This document shows, in pieces, positions 16,108-23,906 of a stretch of 27,111 nt of DNA. Each line of letters begins with the position of its first letter. The first letter of the stretch is position 1. A program made the position numbers and the translations under genes. Below the pieces are notes generated by a model that was not told the origin of the DNA, did no database searches, and saw nothing but the letters and a program-made list of their open reading frames with translations. The stretch comes from SZUA-430 sp036840015 (GTDB lineage Bacteria > Pseudomonadota > Alphaproteobacteria > Micropepsales > Micropepsaceae), in the NCBI GenBank assembly GCA_036840015.1, contig DAISVV010000014.1, positions 1 through 27,111 on the forward strand, in the 5' to 3' direction.

Positions 16108-16703
16108 GCGAACTCCTTGAGCCGTGCGAGATAGCGCGCCAGCATGTCGATTTCGATGTTGACGCCCTGCCCTTCGCGCATCGCACCCCAGGTCGTCTCC
16201 TTGGCAGTGTGCGGGATGATGTTGACGCCGAAGACCGCGCCATCAACCTCGTTGACGGTCAGCGACGTGCCGTCGACCGCAATCGATCCCTTGGGAGCGA
16301 TGAAGCGGGCAAGCGCCTTGGGGGCCTTGATGCGGAAACGCAGCGAATCGCCCTCGGGCTTGATCGAAACGATCTCGCCAACCCCGTCGACATGGCCGCT
16401 GACGATGTGGCCGCCGATCTCGTCGCCCACCCGAAGCGACTTCTCGAGGTTCACCCGCGCCCCGGGCTCCCACGTTGCCAGCGTGGTCTTGGACATGGTT
16501 TCAGCCGACACCTCGACGGTGAACCAGCCTTCACCCGCCACGCCACCCTTGGCGATCACGGTCAGGCAGGCGCCCGAGCAGGCGATCGATGCGCCAATCG
16601 GGATCTGTGCCGGATCGTGCCGCGTCCTGATCTTGAAGGTCGTGTCGCCACGGCGGGAGACCAGCTCGACCGTGCCGACGTCAGTGATGATGCCTGTGAA
16701 CAT
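16104..16703 (-). CDS. ribE: Riboflavin synthase alpha subunit
   Basis: A 199-residue enzyme that dismutates two lumazines into riboflavin and the pyrimidinedione. It opens with the invariant MFTGIITDVG. Two tandem lumazine-binding barrels follow, the first with SIACSGACLTV and the second with IAVDGTSLTVNEV, linked by GGHIVSGHVDGVGEI. The C-terminal helix IEIDMLARYLARL mediates trimerisation. It lies 11 bases after ribD and overlaps the ribB-like gene. Confidence 0.95.
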   Translation of the reverse strand: MFTGIITDVGTVELVSRRGDTTFKIRTRHDPAQIPIGASIACSGACLTVIAKGGVAGEGWFTVEVSAETMSKTTLATWEPGARVNLEKSLRVGDEIGGHIVSGHVDGVGEIVSIKPEGDSLRFRIKAPKALARFIAPKGSIAVDGTSLTVNEVDGAVFGVNIIPHTAKETTWGAMREGQGVNIEIDMLARYLARLKEFA

Positions 16704-16714
16704 GGCGCTGAGTA

Positions 16715-17782
16715 TTAGGTGTCAAATTCGCAAGTTTCCAGCAGATCTTGGCCAAGAACCCGCGTCTCTTTCCGCAAAACCCGCGGCATGTCGGCCAGTC
16801 CCGACAGGCCAAGCCCCGAAAACGCGGCGACACCCTGTCCCATGATGGCCGGTGACCGATACCAGGCAAGCCGGTCGGCAAGCCGCGCCCTGAGCAGGCT
16901 CGTCACCACATGCGCACCGCCCTCGACGAGCACCCGGGTCAGGCCTTCGGCCGCCAGGACCCGCAGCGCATCGAGGGGATCGATCCCCTCCGGTGCTGCG
17001 GCCACGGGCAGGACGCGCACATTCGCACGGGCGAGGTGCGCGGCGGCATCGGGCTGGGCCGTGAGCAGCCAGACCGCTTGCCGGTCTGCACTGCGGCAGA
17101 GCCGCGATCCCTCAGGCAGCCGCGCGCGGGTGTCGAACACCACGCGCACGAGCCGTCGGTGATCGATGCCGTCAAGCCGGCACGACAGTTCCGGGTCATC
17201 GGCGAGCACCGTTCCGATCCCTGCCAGCACGGCATCATGCTGCGCGCGCATCAGGTGGGCGTGCGCCCGCGCCTCAGGTCCCGTGATCCACTTGCTCTCG
17301 CCCGACGTCATGGCGATGCGCCCGTCGAGCGTGGTCGCAACCTTCAGCGTGACCAGCGGCCGCCCGCGCATGATGCGCGACAGGAAGCCGGCATTCAGGT
17401 GCCGGGCCTCGCCACCAAGCACGCCCGTGTCGACCGCAATGCCGGCCTGAACCAGCCGCGCATGCCCGCGGCCCGCAACGCGCGGATCGGGATCTTCGGT
17501 CGCCGAGACAACACGCGCAACGCCGGCGCTGACAAGCGCCTCGGCACACGGACCGGTCTGCCCGTGATGGGCACAGGGCTCGAGCGTGACATAGGCAACA
17601 CCACCCCGCGCCCGTGCACCCGCCTGCCGGATCGCCTCGGTCTCTGCATGGGGGCGTCCGCCATCCTGCGTCCAGCCCTGCCCGGCGACATGTCCGCCTG
17701 CATCGACGATGACGCAGCCCACGGCCGGGTTGGGCCAGACCCGCCCGAGGCTTCGCTGCGCCAGCCGCAAGGCCAGCGCCAT
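16715..17782 (-). CDS. ribD: Bifunctional riboflavin deaminase/reductase RibD
   Basis: A two-domain enzyme that deaminates and then reduces the GTP-derived pyrimidine. The deaminase zinc site is complete: HAE in GRPHAETEAI and PCAHHGQTGPC. The reductase domain begins near LVTLKVATTLDGRIA and contains TGPEARAHAHLMRAQHDAVL and LVEGGAHVVTSLL. The annotated ATG encodes MALALRLAQRSLGRVWPNPAVG. Family members normally have D-E-R-F-M just before this, and the bases upstream do encode Q-D-E-R-F in frame, with no ATG, GTG or TTG back to the nrdR stop in the same frame. Either a rare ATT start is used or the protein begins at this Met. It lies 36 bases after nrdR. Confidence 0.93.
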   Translation of the reverse strand: MALALRLAQRSLGRVWPNPAVGCVIVDAGGHVAGQGWTQDGGRPHAETEAIRQAGARARGGVAYVTLEPCAHHGQTGPCAEALVSAGVARVVSATEDPDPRVAGRGHARLVQAGIAVDTGVLGGEARHLNAGFLSRIMRGRPLVTLKVATTLDGRIAMTSGESKWITGPEARAHAHLMRAQHDAVLAGIGTVLADDPELSCRLDGIDHRRLVRVVFDTRARLPEGSRLCRSADRQAVWLLTAQPDAAAHLARANVRVLPVAAAPEGIDPLDALRVLAAEGLTRVLVEGGAHVVTSLLRARLADRLAWYRSPAIMGQGVAAFSGLGLSGLADMPRVLRKETRVLGQDLLETCEFDT

Positions 17783-17818
17783 GAAGCGTTCGTCTTGGGA
17801 ATGAATGCCGCGCGTGGC

Positions 17819-18286
17819 CTAGGGCCCCTTGTTATCGGGTTCGTGCAACTGGCCAAGGATGTGCTCGAAGTCCTTCGCCTCGCGGAAATTCCGGTAGACC
17901 GACGCAAACCGCACATAGGCCACTGCATCAAGGTTGGCGAGGCCCTGCATCACAAGCTCGCCGATCGTCGATGACGGAATTTCAGTCTCGCCCGAACTTT
18001 CCAGGCGCCGCACGATGCCATTCACCATCCGCTCGATGCGCTCGGGCTCGACAGGGCGCTTGCGCACGGCGTGCTGGATCGAGCGCATCAGCTTGTCACG
18101 GTCAAACGGCGTGCGCCGTCCGCTCTTCTTGATTACGACGAGGTCACGCAGTTGCACCCGCTCGAACGTGGTGAAGCGCGCACCACCCGCCGGACACACG
18201 CGACGACGACGGATCGCCGCATTGTCCTCGGTCGGTCGGCTGTCCTTGACCTGCGAATCGTCATGCTGACAGAACGGGCATCTCAT
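17819..18286 (-). CDS. nrdR: Transcriptional repressor NrdR with an altered zinc ribbon
   Basis: A 155-residue NrdR, the ATP-cone repressor of ribonucleotide reductase genes. The N-terminal ribbon has MRCPFCQH (C3, C6), then VCPAGGARFTTFE with C31 but Gly34 where the family has the fourth Cys (CPxCG). The ATP-cone follows: VIKKSGRRTPFDRDKL and RIERMVNGIVRRLE, ending AYVRFASVYRNF. In other NrdR proteins zinc-ligand Cys are needed for DNA binding, so this protein may bind DNA poorly or use another ligand. The change is one base (complement of position 18187). It is the first gene of the riboflavin array, and the 161 bases upstream hold no NrdR-box pair I could identify. Confidence 0.93.
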   Translation of the reverse strand: MRCPFCQHDDSQVKDSRPTEDNAAIRRRRVCPAGGARFTTFERVQLRDLVVIKKSGRRTPFDRDKLMRSIQHAVRKRPVEPERIERMVNGIVRRLESSGETEIPSSTIGELVMQGLANLDAVAYVRFASVYRNFREAKDFEHILGQLHEPDNKGP

Positions 18287-18447
18287 GACCCTAAGCCCCT
18301 GCTCGAAAGTGCTACCCGTTCTTGTATCCCGGGAAGCCGCTACCCACGACCCGACTCAAGCACTTGCGCGTCGGCGGATCAATCCCGCTAATCCTATTGG
18401 GTCAGGCTTCACGCGCTCAGTGGTTAACGTCCGCAGCCGTCCGGAAC

Positions 18448-18627
18448 TCAGGAATCCGGGGTTTTCCGGCGCATCACATAGGCCAGCTTCGACCGGGCCA
18501 GCCGCTCGATGTCGAGCCGCGACGCCGTCACGGGCGCCATGAACGTGACCTCGGTCCCCGACGCCTCGTCGACGGCAACCACCTTCTGGAAGTTTCCGAC
18601 CCGCATCATCTCGAGAAGGATGGCCAT
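18448..18627 (-). CDS. Small conserved hypothetical protein downstream of hemA
   Basis: A 59-residue protein beginning MAILLEMMRVGNFQKVVAVD, continuing with GTEVTFMAP and a basic C-terminal helix (RLDIERLARSKLAYVMRRK). The pattern of a beta hairpin plus a helix resembles short alphaproteobacterial hypothetical proteins (possibly the DUF6898 group, an impression only). The start at 18627, 14 bases after the hemA stop, is preferred because an earlier ATG at 18675 overlaps hemA. Other Met codons follow closely, so the exact start is unsure. It is probably cotranscribed with hemA. Confidence 0.6.
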   Translation of the reverse strand: MAILLEMMRVGNFQKVVAVDEASGTEVTFMAPVTASRLDIERLARSKLAYVMRRKTPDS

Positions 18628-18641
18628 GGCCTGCGCGCGGA

Positions 18642-19853
18642 TCAGGCCGCGCGCCGGATCTTGAGGCGCAGCCACGCATCATCGAGCCCCGCAATCAGCG
18701 CACGCATCTTCTCGTCATCATGGAACGGCGTCGGCGTGAGCCGCAGCCGCTCAGTTCCGCGCGGGACCGTCGGATAGTTGATCGGCTGGACATAGATCGC
18801 ATGCTCGGCAAGAAGGATGTCAGACACCTCCTTGCAGCTGATCGGGTCGCCGACAAGCAACGGAATGATATGGCTGGTCGAGGGCATCACCGGAAGGCCC
18901 GCAGCCCGCAGCATCGACTTCAGCGTCGCGGCGCGCTCCTGGTGTCGATCACGCTCGACCTGGCTGGCCTTCAGGTGGCGAACGCTCGCCAGTGCACCAG
19001 CCGCAAGGACCGGTGGAATGGACGTCGTGAAGATGAAGCCCGGCGCATAGGACCGGACGACATCGATGAAGCGCGCGCTTGCGGCGATGTAACCGCCCAT
19101 GACACCGAACGCCTTGCCCAGCGTCCCGTTGATGACATCCACCCGTGCCATCACGCCATCGCGCTCGGCCACACCCGCCCCGCGCGGGCCGTACATGCCC
19201 ACGGCATGGACCTCGTCGAGGTAGGTGAACGCGCCATGGCGTGCGGCGACGGCACAGATCTCCCCGATGGGAGCGATGTCACCATCCATCGAATAGACAG
19301 ACTCGAACGCGACAACCTTGGCAGCCGCCGGATCGGCCTGCGAGAGAAGTTCCTCGAGGTGTGCCACGTCATTGTGGCGCCAGATCACGCGCTTGGCCTT
19401 GCTGTGCCGCATGCCTTCGATCATCGAGGCATGGTTCAGCACGTCAGAGAAGATGATGCAGTTGGGAAGCACATTACCCAGCGTCGCAAGCGCGGCCTCG
19501 TTTGCAATGAAGCCGGACGTGAACAGGAGCGCGGCTTCCTTCTGGTGCAGGTCGGCAAGCTCCCGCTCGAGTTCGACGTGGTAATGCGTGGTACCCGAGA
19601 TATTCCGCGTGCCACCCGATCCGGCACCGGCGGCATCGATCGCCGCGTGCATGGCCTGCAGCACCGCCGGATGCTGACCCATCCCCAGGTAGTCGTTGGA
19701 ACACCAGACCGTGATCGGACGCTCGCCCGACTCGGTGATCTGCCTCGCCCGCGGAAAGTCACCGCGCGTCCTCACGATGTCGGCGAAAACCCGATAACGC
19801 CCTTCCCGCCGGACCTGGGCGAGCGCCTGGCTGAATTGGTTTTCGTAGTCCAT
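18642..19853 (-). CDS. hemA: 5-aminolevulinate synthase
   Basis: A 403-residue PLP enzyme that condenses glycine and succinyl-CoA, the alphaproteobacterial (Shemin) route to tetrapyrroles. It begins MDYENQFSQALAQVRREGRY. GSGGTRNISGTTHYHVELE, HNDVAHLEELL, TYLDEVHAVGMYGPRGAG and the PLP lysine K247 in INGTLGKAFG are all intact, and the C-terminus has INYPTVPRGTERLRLTPTP. The start at 19853 has AAGG about 8 bases upstream; an upstream in-frame start at 20060 would add a non-homologous extension and is rejected. The 208 bases upstream should hold its promoter, but no clear hexamers or FNR box were found. Confidence 0.95.
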   Translation of the reverse strand: MDYENQFSQALAQVRREGRYRVFADIVRTRGDFPRARQITESGERPITVWCSNDYLGMGQHPAVLQAMHAAIDAAGAGSGGTRNISGTTHYHVELERELADLHQKEAALLFTSGFIANEAALATLGNVLPNCIIFSDVLNHASMIEGMRHSKAKRVIWRHNDVAHLEELLSQADPAAAKVVAFESVYSMDGDIAPIGEICAVAARHGAFTYLDEVHAVGMYGPRGAGVAERDGVMARVDVINGTLGKAFGVMGGYIAASARFIDVVRSYAPGFIFTTSIPPVLAAGALASVRHLKASQVERDRHQERAATLKSMLRAAGLPVMPSTSHIIPLLVGDPISCKEVSDILLAEHAIYVQPINYPTVPRGTERLRLTPTPFHDDEKMRALIAGLDDAWLRLKIRRAA

Positions 19854-20061
19854 CTGACTGACCTTGGAAGGGCCCCGGAAAACTGACTCTTGCACGAGGC
19901 TAGTTAAGCGGTATCTCCCCGAAGATTCCAGTGCGTATTGTCGCAGGAATCCGGCCGCGATGCAGCCCTCAGCCGGATTTGACTTAACCATGGGGCAAAT
20001 TCGACTTTGTCCAGTAACCCTGCGGACAATGCACCCGAGGAAACTCCCGGCCGACCCCACG

Positions 20062-20469
20062 TCATTGCGAAGGCCGGACCCGGAACACGAAACGCCGGTC
20101 TAGCTCGTACTTGAGCACATAGCCGATCGAAAGACCGATGATCGCACCGGCATAGCGCATTGTCTTTGTGCCGAACCATGCGTCGAAACCGAATTCGAAG
20201 GCCCAGAAGATGGCCGTGGTGACAAGTCCGGTCACGACATAGGCAGCGAATGTTCCAAGGTCACGAACAGCCCCTTGCGGCTGGTATGCGAAGATGAGCG
20301 ACCTGTCCCACGCATACTTGAACAAGAGCCCTCCGGCTGTCCCCGCAAGCACGCTCGGCACAAGCCCAAGCGCCGTGGCAGGCAGGACGGCGAGGGAAAT
20401 CTCCTGCAGGGCGAGGTTCACGCCGATCGCCAGCACGGCCCCCAGGGCATAGACAACCGCAGTTTTCAT
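20062..20469 (-). CDS. GtrA-family membrane protein (Rv3789-like)
   Basis: A 135-residue protein with four hydrophobic helices: AVVYALGAVLAIGVNLALQE, VLAGTAGGLLFKYAWDRSLIF, AAYVVTGLVTTAIFWAFEFGF and YAGAIIGLSIGYVLKYELDR, ending in RRFVFR. This is the GtrA layout; the motifs TTAIFWAFEFGFDAWFGT and GYVLKYELDRRFVF match the version linked to decaprenyl-phosphoryl-arabinose genes. Mycobacterial Rv3789, beside dprE1-dprE2, was proposed to carry that lipid across the membrane or to anchor arabinosyltransferase. Here it is divergent from ubiA-dprE1-dprE2. An ATG at 20469 is preferred to an in-frame GTG at 20505, which adds 12 residues without a ribosome site. Confidence 0.85.
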   Translation of the reverse strand: MKTAVVYALGAVLAIGVNLALQEISLAVLPATALGLVPSVLAGTAGGLLFKYAWDRSLIFAYQPQGAVRDLGTFAAYVVTGLVTTAIFWAFEFGFDAWFGTKTMRYAGAIIGLSIGYVLKYELDRRFVFRVRPSQ

Positions 20470-20555
20470 GGCATTCGGGTCCGCTGGCCCGCGTACGGGA
20501 GCCACAACGTTAAGACAAGCGGCGCGACCGCATCATTTACATTACCGCACGTTTT

Positions 20556-20583
20556 TTGACATGTCCGCCAGAGCAGATAGAGT
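20556..20583 (+). promoter_or_regulatory. Sigma-70-type promoter for the ubiA-dprE1-dprE2 operon
   Basis: A perfect -35 hexamer TTGACA (20556-20561), preceded by a T run, is followed after 16 bases by TAGAGT (20578-20583, four of six bases). This lies about 45 bases before the ubiA ATG and in the correct direction. Confidence 0.6.
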
Positions 20584-20628
20584 TCTCGCTGCAACCGGGG
20601 ATTTTCCTCAGGCGCGAATGCAACGGCC

Positions 20629-21861
20629 ATGGACAGAAGAAGCAGATTGGCGCTCGTCCCGGCCGGGGAACCCCCGGAACAACCACTCACGATCCATCTT
20701 GAAGGCGAGCTGTTGCCCTTTGGCCTGAGGGGAGAGCGCGCAGCCGCGTCCATGAAGTCTCTTTGGCTGCGTCCCGGCAACGTGGATGTGTCGGTTCTTC
20801 CCTACGCCTGGAATGTGGTCACGATGGCGCGCAATGCCCGCGAACTGGGGCGCCACGTTACGCTGGTCTCAAGGGAAGACATCGAGATTGTCCGCGGCAT
20901 CTGCAAGTACCTGCTCATCTCGTACGATATTGTGACGACCGGCCCCCCGGCGCCGCCAAGGCCGAAGCCCTCTCTCGTCACGCTTGCGAAGGCCTGGATC
21001 AAGGCCGTCCGCATTCACCAGTGGGCAAAGAACGCCCTCATCTTCCTGCCTCTCCTGTCCTCCCATCGCTTCGACGAAGTGGCCCTCATCATGGAGGCAG
21101 CGATTGCCTTCCTTGCCTTCGGCCTGTGCGCCTCCAGCGTCTACATCATGAACGACATCATCGACCTTGCCGATGATCGCCACCACAGGCTCAAGCGCAA
21201 GCGCCCCTTCGCCAGCGGCGCGCTGCCCGTGGAAGCAGGCCTGGCGGTCTTCCCGGTCCTGCTGGTATCAGCCTTTGCCGTAGCCTCGATGTTGCTGCCG
21301 CCACTGTTCACGGTCGTGCTGGCCGCCTATTACGGGCTGACGATCGCCTACTCGCTGCTGCTCAAGCGTGTCGTGGCGCTCGACGTAATAGCCCTTGCAA
21401 TGCTTTATACGTTGCGCGTGATCGCCGGTGTCGTCGCGCTGGGCCTGACGCTGACCTTCTGGCTCCTGGCCTTTGCCACCTTCCTCTTCCTCAGCCTCGC
21501 GCTTGCAAAGCGGTTCGCCGAGATCCATGACGCGATCGAACGGGGTCACACCGGCAAGACCCGCGGCCGCGACTACGAGCCCGCCGACATCGTCATGATC
21601 TCCTCGCTCGGCGCGGCGTCCGGCTATCTGTCGGTGCTGGTGCTCGCGCTCTACATCCGCGAGCAGGCCACGATGGAACTCTACGCGAACCCCGAATTCC
21701 TCTGGCTCGCCTGCCCCGTTCTCCTTTTCTGGATCACCCGCGTGTGGATCCTCACCCAGCGCGGCCAGATGCACGAGGATCCCGTGGTATTTGCCGTACG
21801 CGACTGGGTGAGCCATCTGTCGGGCCTGGTCTTCCTGCTGATTTTCCTCGCGGCTTCATGA
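20629..21861 (+). CDS. UbiA-family decaprenyl-phosphate phosphoribosyltransferase-like protein with a degenerate HAD domain
   Basis: A 410-residue protein. Residues 115-410 are a UbiA prenyltransferase with eight or nine helices: IHQWAKNALIFLPLLSSHR, the Mg2+ motif NDIIDLADDRHHRLKRKRP (N175, D176, D179, D183) and LKRVVALDVIALAMLYTLRV. Homologues attach phosphoribose from PRPP to polyprenyl phosphate (Rv3806c; NoeC-like). In many proteobacterial versions an N-terminal HAD phosphatase is fused. Here residues 18-103 keep the hydrophobic framework (PLTIHLEGELL ... LGRHVTLVSREDIEIV), but the catalytic DxDGT is HLEGE and the second half of the domain is absent. The phosphatase is therefore very probably dead. 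The next ATG overlaps the stop (ATGA), so it is cotranslated with dprE1. There is no strong Shine-Dalgarno. Confidence 0.88.
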   Translation: MDRRSRLALVPAGEPPEQPLTIHLEGELLPFGLRGERAAASMKSLWLRPGNVDVSVLPYAWNVVTMARNARELGRHVTLVSREDIEIVRGICKYLLISYDIVTTGPPAPPRPKPSLVTLAKAWIKAVRIHQWAKNALIFLPLLSSHRFDEVALIMEAAIAFLAFGLCASSVYIMNDIIDLADDRHHRLKRKRPFASGALPVEAGLAVFPVLLVSAFAVASMLLPPLFTVVLAAYYGLTIAYSLLLKRVVALDVIALAMLYTLRVIAGVVALGLTLTFWLLAFATFLFLSLALAKRFAEIHDAIERGHTGKTRGRDYEPADIVMISSLGAASGYLSVLVLALYIREQATMELYANPEFLWLACPVLLFWITRVWILTQRGQMHEDPVVFAVRDWVSHLSGLVFLLIFLAAS

Positions 21862-23165
21862 CCCGAGGCCTCCTGTCCTGGGGACGCTACCCCGCCCAGC
21901 CGCAGCATGCGCGCCCGGTCCACTGGCGTGATGACATCAGGGCCGCGCTCCGGACAACCCCGGGGCCGACGCTGCCATTCGGCAATGGCCGCGCCTATGG
22001 CGACTCCTGCCTAGCCGTGTCAGGCAAGGTGATCCACATGCGCCCTTCAGACCGGATCATCGCGGCCGACTGGGCAACAGGCATCCTGAGAGCCGAAGCA
22101 GGCAGCACCCTGGCCGAGATCCTCGATCACGCAGTGCCCCGCGGCTGGTTCCTCCCTGTTGTTCTCGGCACAAGCCACGGGACGCTCGCCGGCGCCATCG
22201 CCAACGACGTGCACGGCAAGAACCATCACCGGCGCGGAACCTTCGGTTGCCATGTCAGGTCATTCGAGCTTGTCCGCTCCGACGCCGAACCGCTTGTCTG
22301 CAGCCATACGGACCACGGCGACCTGTTCCGGGCCACAATCGGGGGCCTCGGGCTCACGGGGATCGTCGCATGGGCAGAAATCGCACTGATGACGGTATCC
22401 TCCCTTGCCGTCGAGACGCTGACGCAGCGCTTCGACAGGCTCGAGGATTTCTTCTTGCGCGCCGAACAGCAGGACAGCACGCATGAATACGGCGTCGCCT
22501 GGATCGACTGCACGGCAACCGGCCGCAAGCGCGGCCGCGGCATCTACATCGCGGCCGACCATGCCATTGCCCCCGCAGCGGCACGCCCGCCGGCGCACCG
22601 GCTCTCGGTCCCCTTCACGCCCCCCATCTCCCTCGTCAACAGCCTGACCACCCGGATTTTCAACCCGCTGTACTGGCGGCGCGCCTCGAAGGCCGGCAGG
22701 CGGCAGACAGTTCATCATGTCCCTTTTTTCCAGCCCCTCGACGGCATCAGGAACTGGAACCGGCTCTATGGGCGCCAGGGCTTCCAGCAATTCCAGTGCG
22801 TGGTCCCCGACAGGACCGCCCCATGCGCGATTGCCGACCTGCTCGACACCGTGGCCGGCACAGGCCACGCCTCGCCGCTCACCGTCCTCAAGCGCTGTGG
22901 CGACATCGCCTCACCGGGACTGCTCTCCTTCCCCATGAAGGGCGTGAGCCTCGCCATCGACTTCCCGCAGTCGCGCCAGCTCGCGGCGGATCTCCTGCCG
23001 AGGCTCGCCGCCATCGTCCACGCCGCGGGCGGGCGCCTCTACCCCGCCAAGGATGCCCATATGTCGGCCGCGCACTTCCAGGCAGCCTATCCGGGCTGGA
23101 AGACACTTGAACAATGCCGTGACCCCGCGCTCAAGTCGCGCTTCTGGGAGCGCGTGGCCACATGA
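21858..23165 (+). CDS. dprE1: DprE1-like FAD-dependent decaprenylphosphoryl-ribose 2-oxidase
   Basis: A 435-residue VAO-type flavoprotein. LPFGNGRAYGDSC, LGTSHGTLAGAIANDVHGKN and ATIGGLGLTGIVAWAEI form the FAD-binding part; TVLKRCGDIASPGLLSFPMKG and GGRLYPAKDAHMS are in the substrate domain, with K398 at the position of the catalytic Lys418 of mycobacterial DprE1. DprE1 oxidises the 2-hydroxyl of polyprenyl-phospho-ribose, and DprE2 then reduces the ketone to arabinose. At the position of mycobacterial Cys387 there is Ala366 (GVSLAIDFP against GWNICVDFP). The start ATG overlaps the ubiA stop, and the stop overlaps dprE2 (ATGA both times). In-frame upstream codons would lie inside ubiA. Confidence 0.9.
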   Translation: MTRGLLSWGRYPAQPQHARPVHWRDDIRAALRTTPGPTLPFGNGRAYGDSCLAVSGKVIHMRPSDRIIAADWATGILRAEAGSTLAEILDHAVPRGWFLPVVLGTSHGTLAGAIANDVHGKNHHRRGTFGCHVRSFELVRSDAEPLVCSHTDHGDLFRATIGGLGLTGIVAWAEIALMTVSSLAVETLTQRFDRLEDFFLRAEQQDSTHEYGVAWIDCTATGRKRGRGIYIAADHAIAPAAARPPAHRLSVPFTPPISLVNSLTTRIFNPLYWRRASKAGRRQTVHHVPFFQPLDGIRNWNRLYGRQGFQQFQCVVPDRTAPCAIADLLDTVAGTGHASPLTVLKRCGDIASPGLLSFPMKGVSLAIDFPQSRQLAADLLPRLAAIVHAAGGRLYPAKDAHMSAAHFQAAYPGWKTLEQCRDPALKSRFWERVAT

Positions 23166-23902
23166 AGCGCATCCTCATCATCGGCGCGACATCGCTCATC
23201 GCCAGCCAATGTGCCCGCATCTGGGCACGTCAGCACGCCGACCTGATGCTCGTGGCCCGCAACGCCGGGAGGCGCCAGTCGGTCGCCGACGACCTCCTCG
23301 CCCGGGGTGCGCACAGCGCGACCTGCTTCACCTTCGAGGCCGCCGACCTGCCATCGCACAATGGCTTGATGCAGAGCCTCTTCGCCGGCGGCAAGCTACC
23401 GGACATCACGCTCATCGCGCATGGCGAATTGCCCGACGAAGCAGCCTGCGACGCCGACCCCGCCCGCGCGGCGCAGCAATTCACGGTCAACGCCACCTCG
23501 ACCATCGCCCTCGTCTCGGCGATCGCAAGCCGGCTGCAACAGCAGGGCAAGGGCACCATCGCGGTCGTCTCGTCAGTTGCAGGTGACCGTGGCCGCGCCT
23601 CGAACGCGCACTACGGCGCAGCCAAGGCAGCGGTCACCGTCTTCTGCGACGGCCTGCGCGCGCGCCTGAGGCACACGGGCGTTCACATTGTAACGGTCAA
23701 GCCCGGCATGGTCGCGACACCCATGACGGCGGGACTGAGCCTGCCAGCGTGGCTCGTGGCCGACCCCGCTCACGTTGCGCGCGACATTTGCCACGCCATC
23801 GATCGGCGCCGGGCCGTCGTCTACACACCCTGGTGGTGGCGCTGGATCATGGGCGTGATCCGCCTCGTGCCGGAGCCTCTCTTCGCAAGGCTGAAGCTCT
23901 GA
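23162..23902 (+). CDS. dprE2: DprE2-like short-chain dehydrogenase (decaprenylphosphoryl-2-keto-ribose reductase)
   Basis: A 246-residue SDR. The NAD(P) glycine motif reads ILIIGATSLIASQCARIWA. The active site is S138 in VVSSVAGDRGR with Y151 and K155 in HYGAAKAAVTVF. LIAHGELPDEAACDADP and the ending YTPWWWRWIMGVIRLVPEPL are characteristic of the DprE2/NoeK-like group rather than of general SDRs. The C-terminal hydrophobic amphipathic stretch could bind the membrane, where its polyprenyl substrate lies. It is coupled to dprE1 by ATGA overlap, and converges on the FGE-like gene with only four bases between the stops. Confidence 0.9.
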   Translation: MKRILIIGATSLIASQCARIWARQHADLMLVARNAGRRQSVADDLLARGAHSATCFTFEAADLPSHNGLMQSLFAGGKLPDITLIAHGELPDEAACDADPARAAQQFTVNATSTIALVSAIASRLQQQGKGTIAVVSSVAGDRGRASNAHYGAAKAAVTVFCDGLRARLRHTGVHIVTVKPGMVATPMTAGLSLPAWLVADPAHVARDICHAIDRRRAVVYTPWWWRWIMGVIRLVPEPLFARLKL

Positions 23903-23906
23903 AGCC

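Noticed and set aside
16704..18447. FMN riboswitch ahead of the riboflavin genes
   Set aside because: Genes are packed with 11-36 base gaps, and the 161 bases before nrdR lack the conserved RFN element blocks, so no riboswitch is called.
18287..18447. NrdR-box pair for autoregulation of nrdR
   Set aside because: No two 16-bp AT-rich boxes with the expected spacing were found by eye.
19984..19991. TTAACCAT, a CtrA half-site-like octamer upstream of hemA
   Set aside because: A single half-site with no second TTAA at the right spacing; expected by chance and not tied to a promoter I could define.
19854..20061. FNR/CRP-type box (TTGAT-N4-ATCAA) upstream of hemA
   Set aside because: Only TTGAC with a CAA 14 bases later is present; the spacing does not fit.
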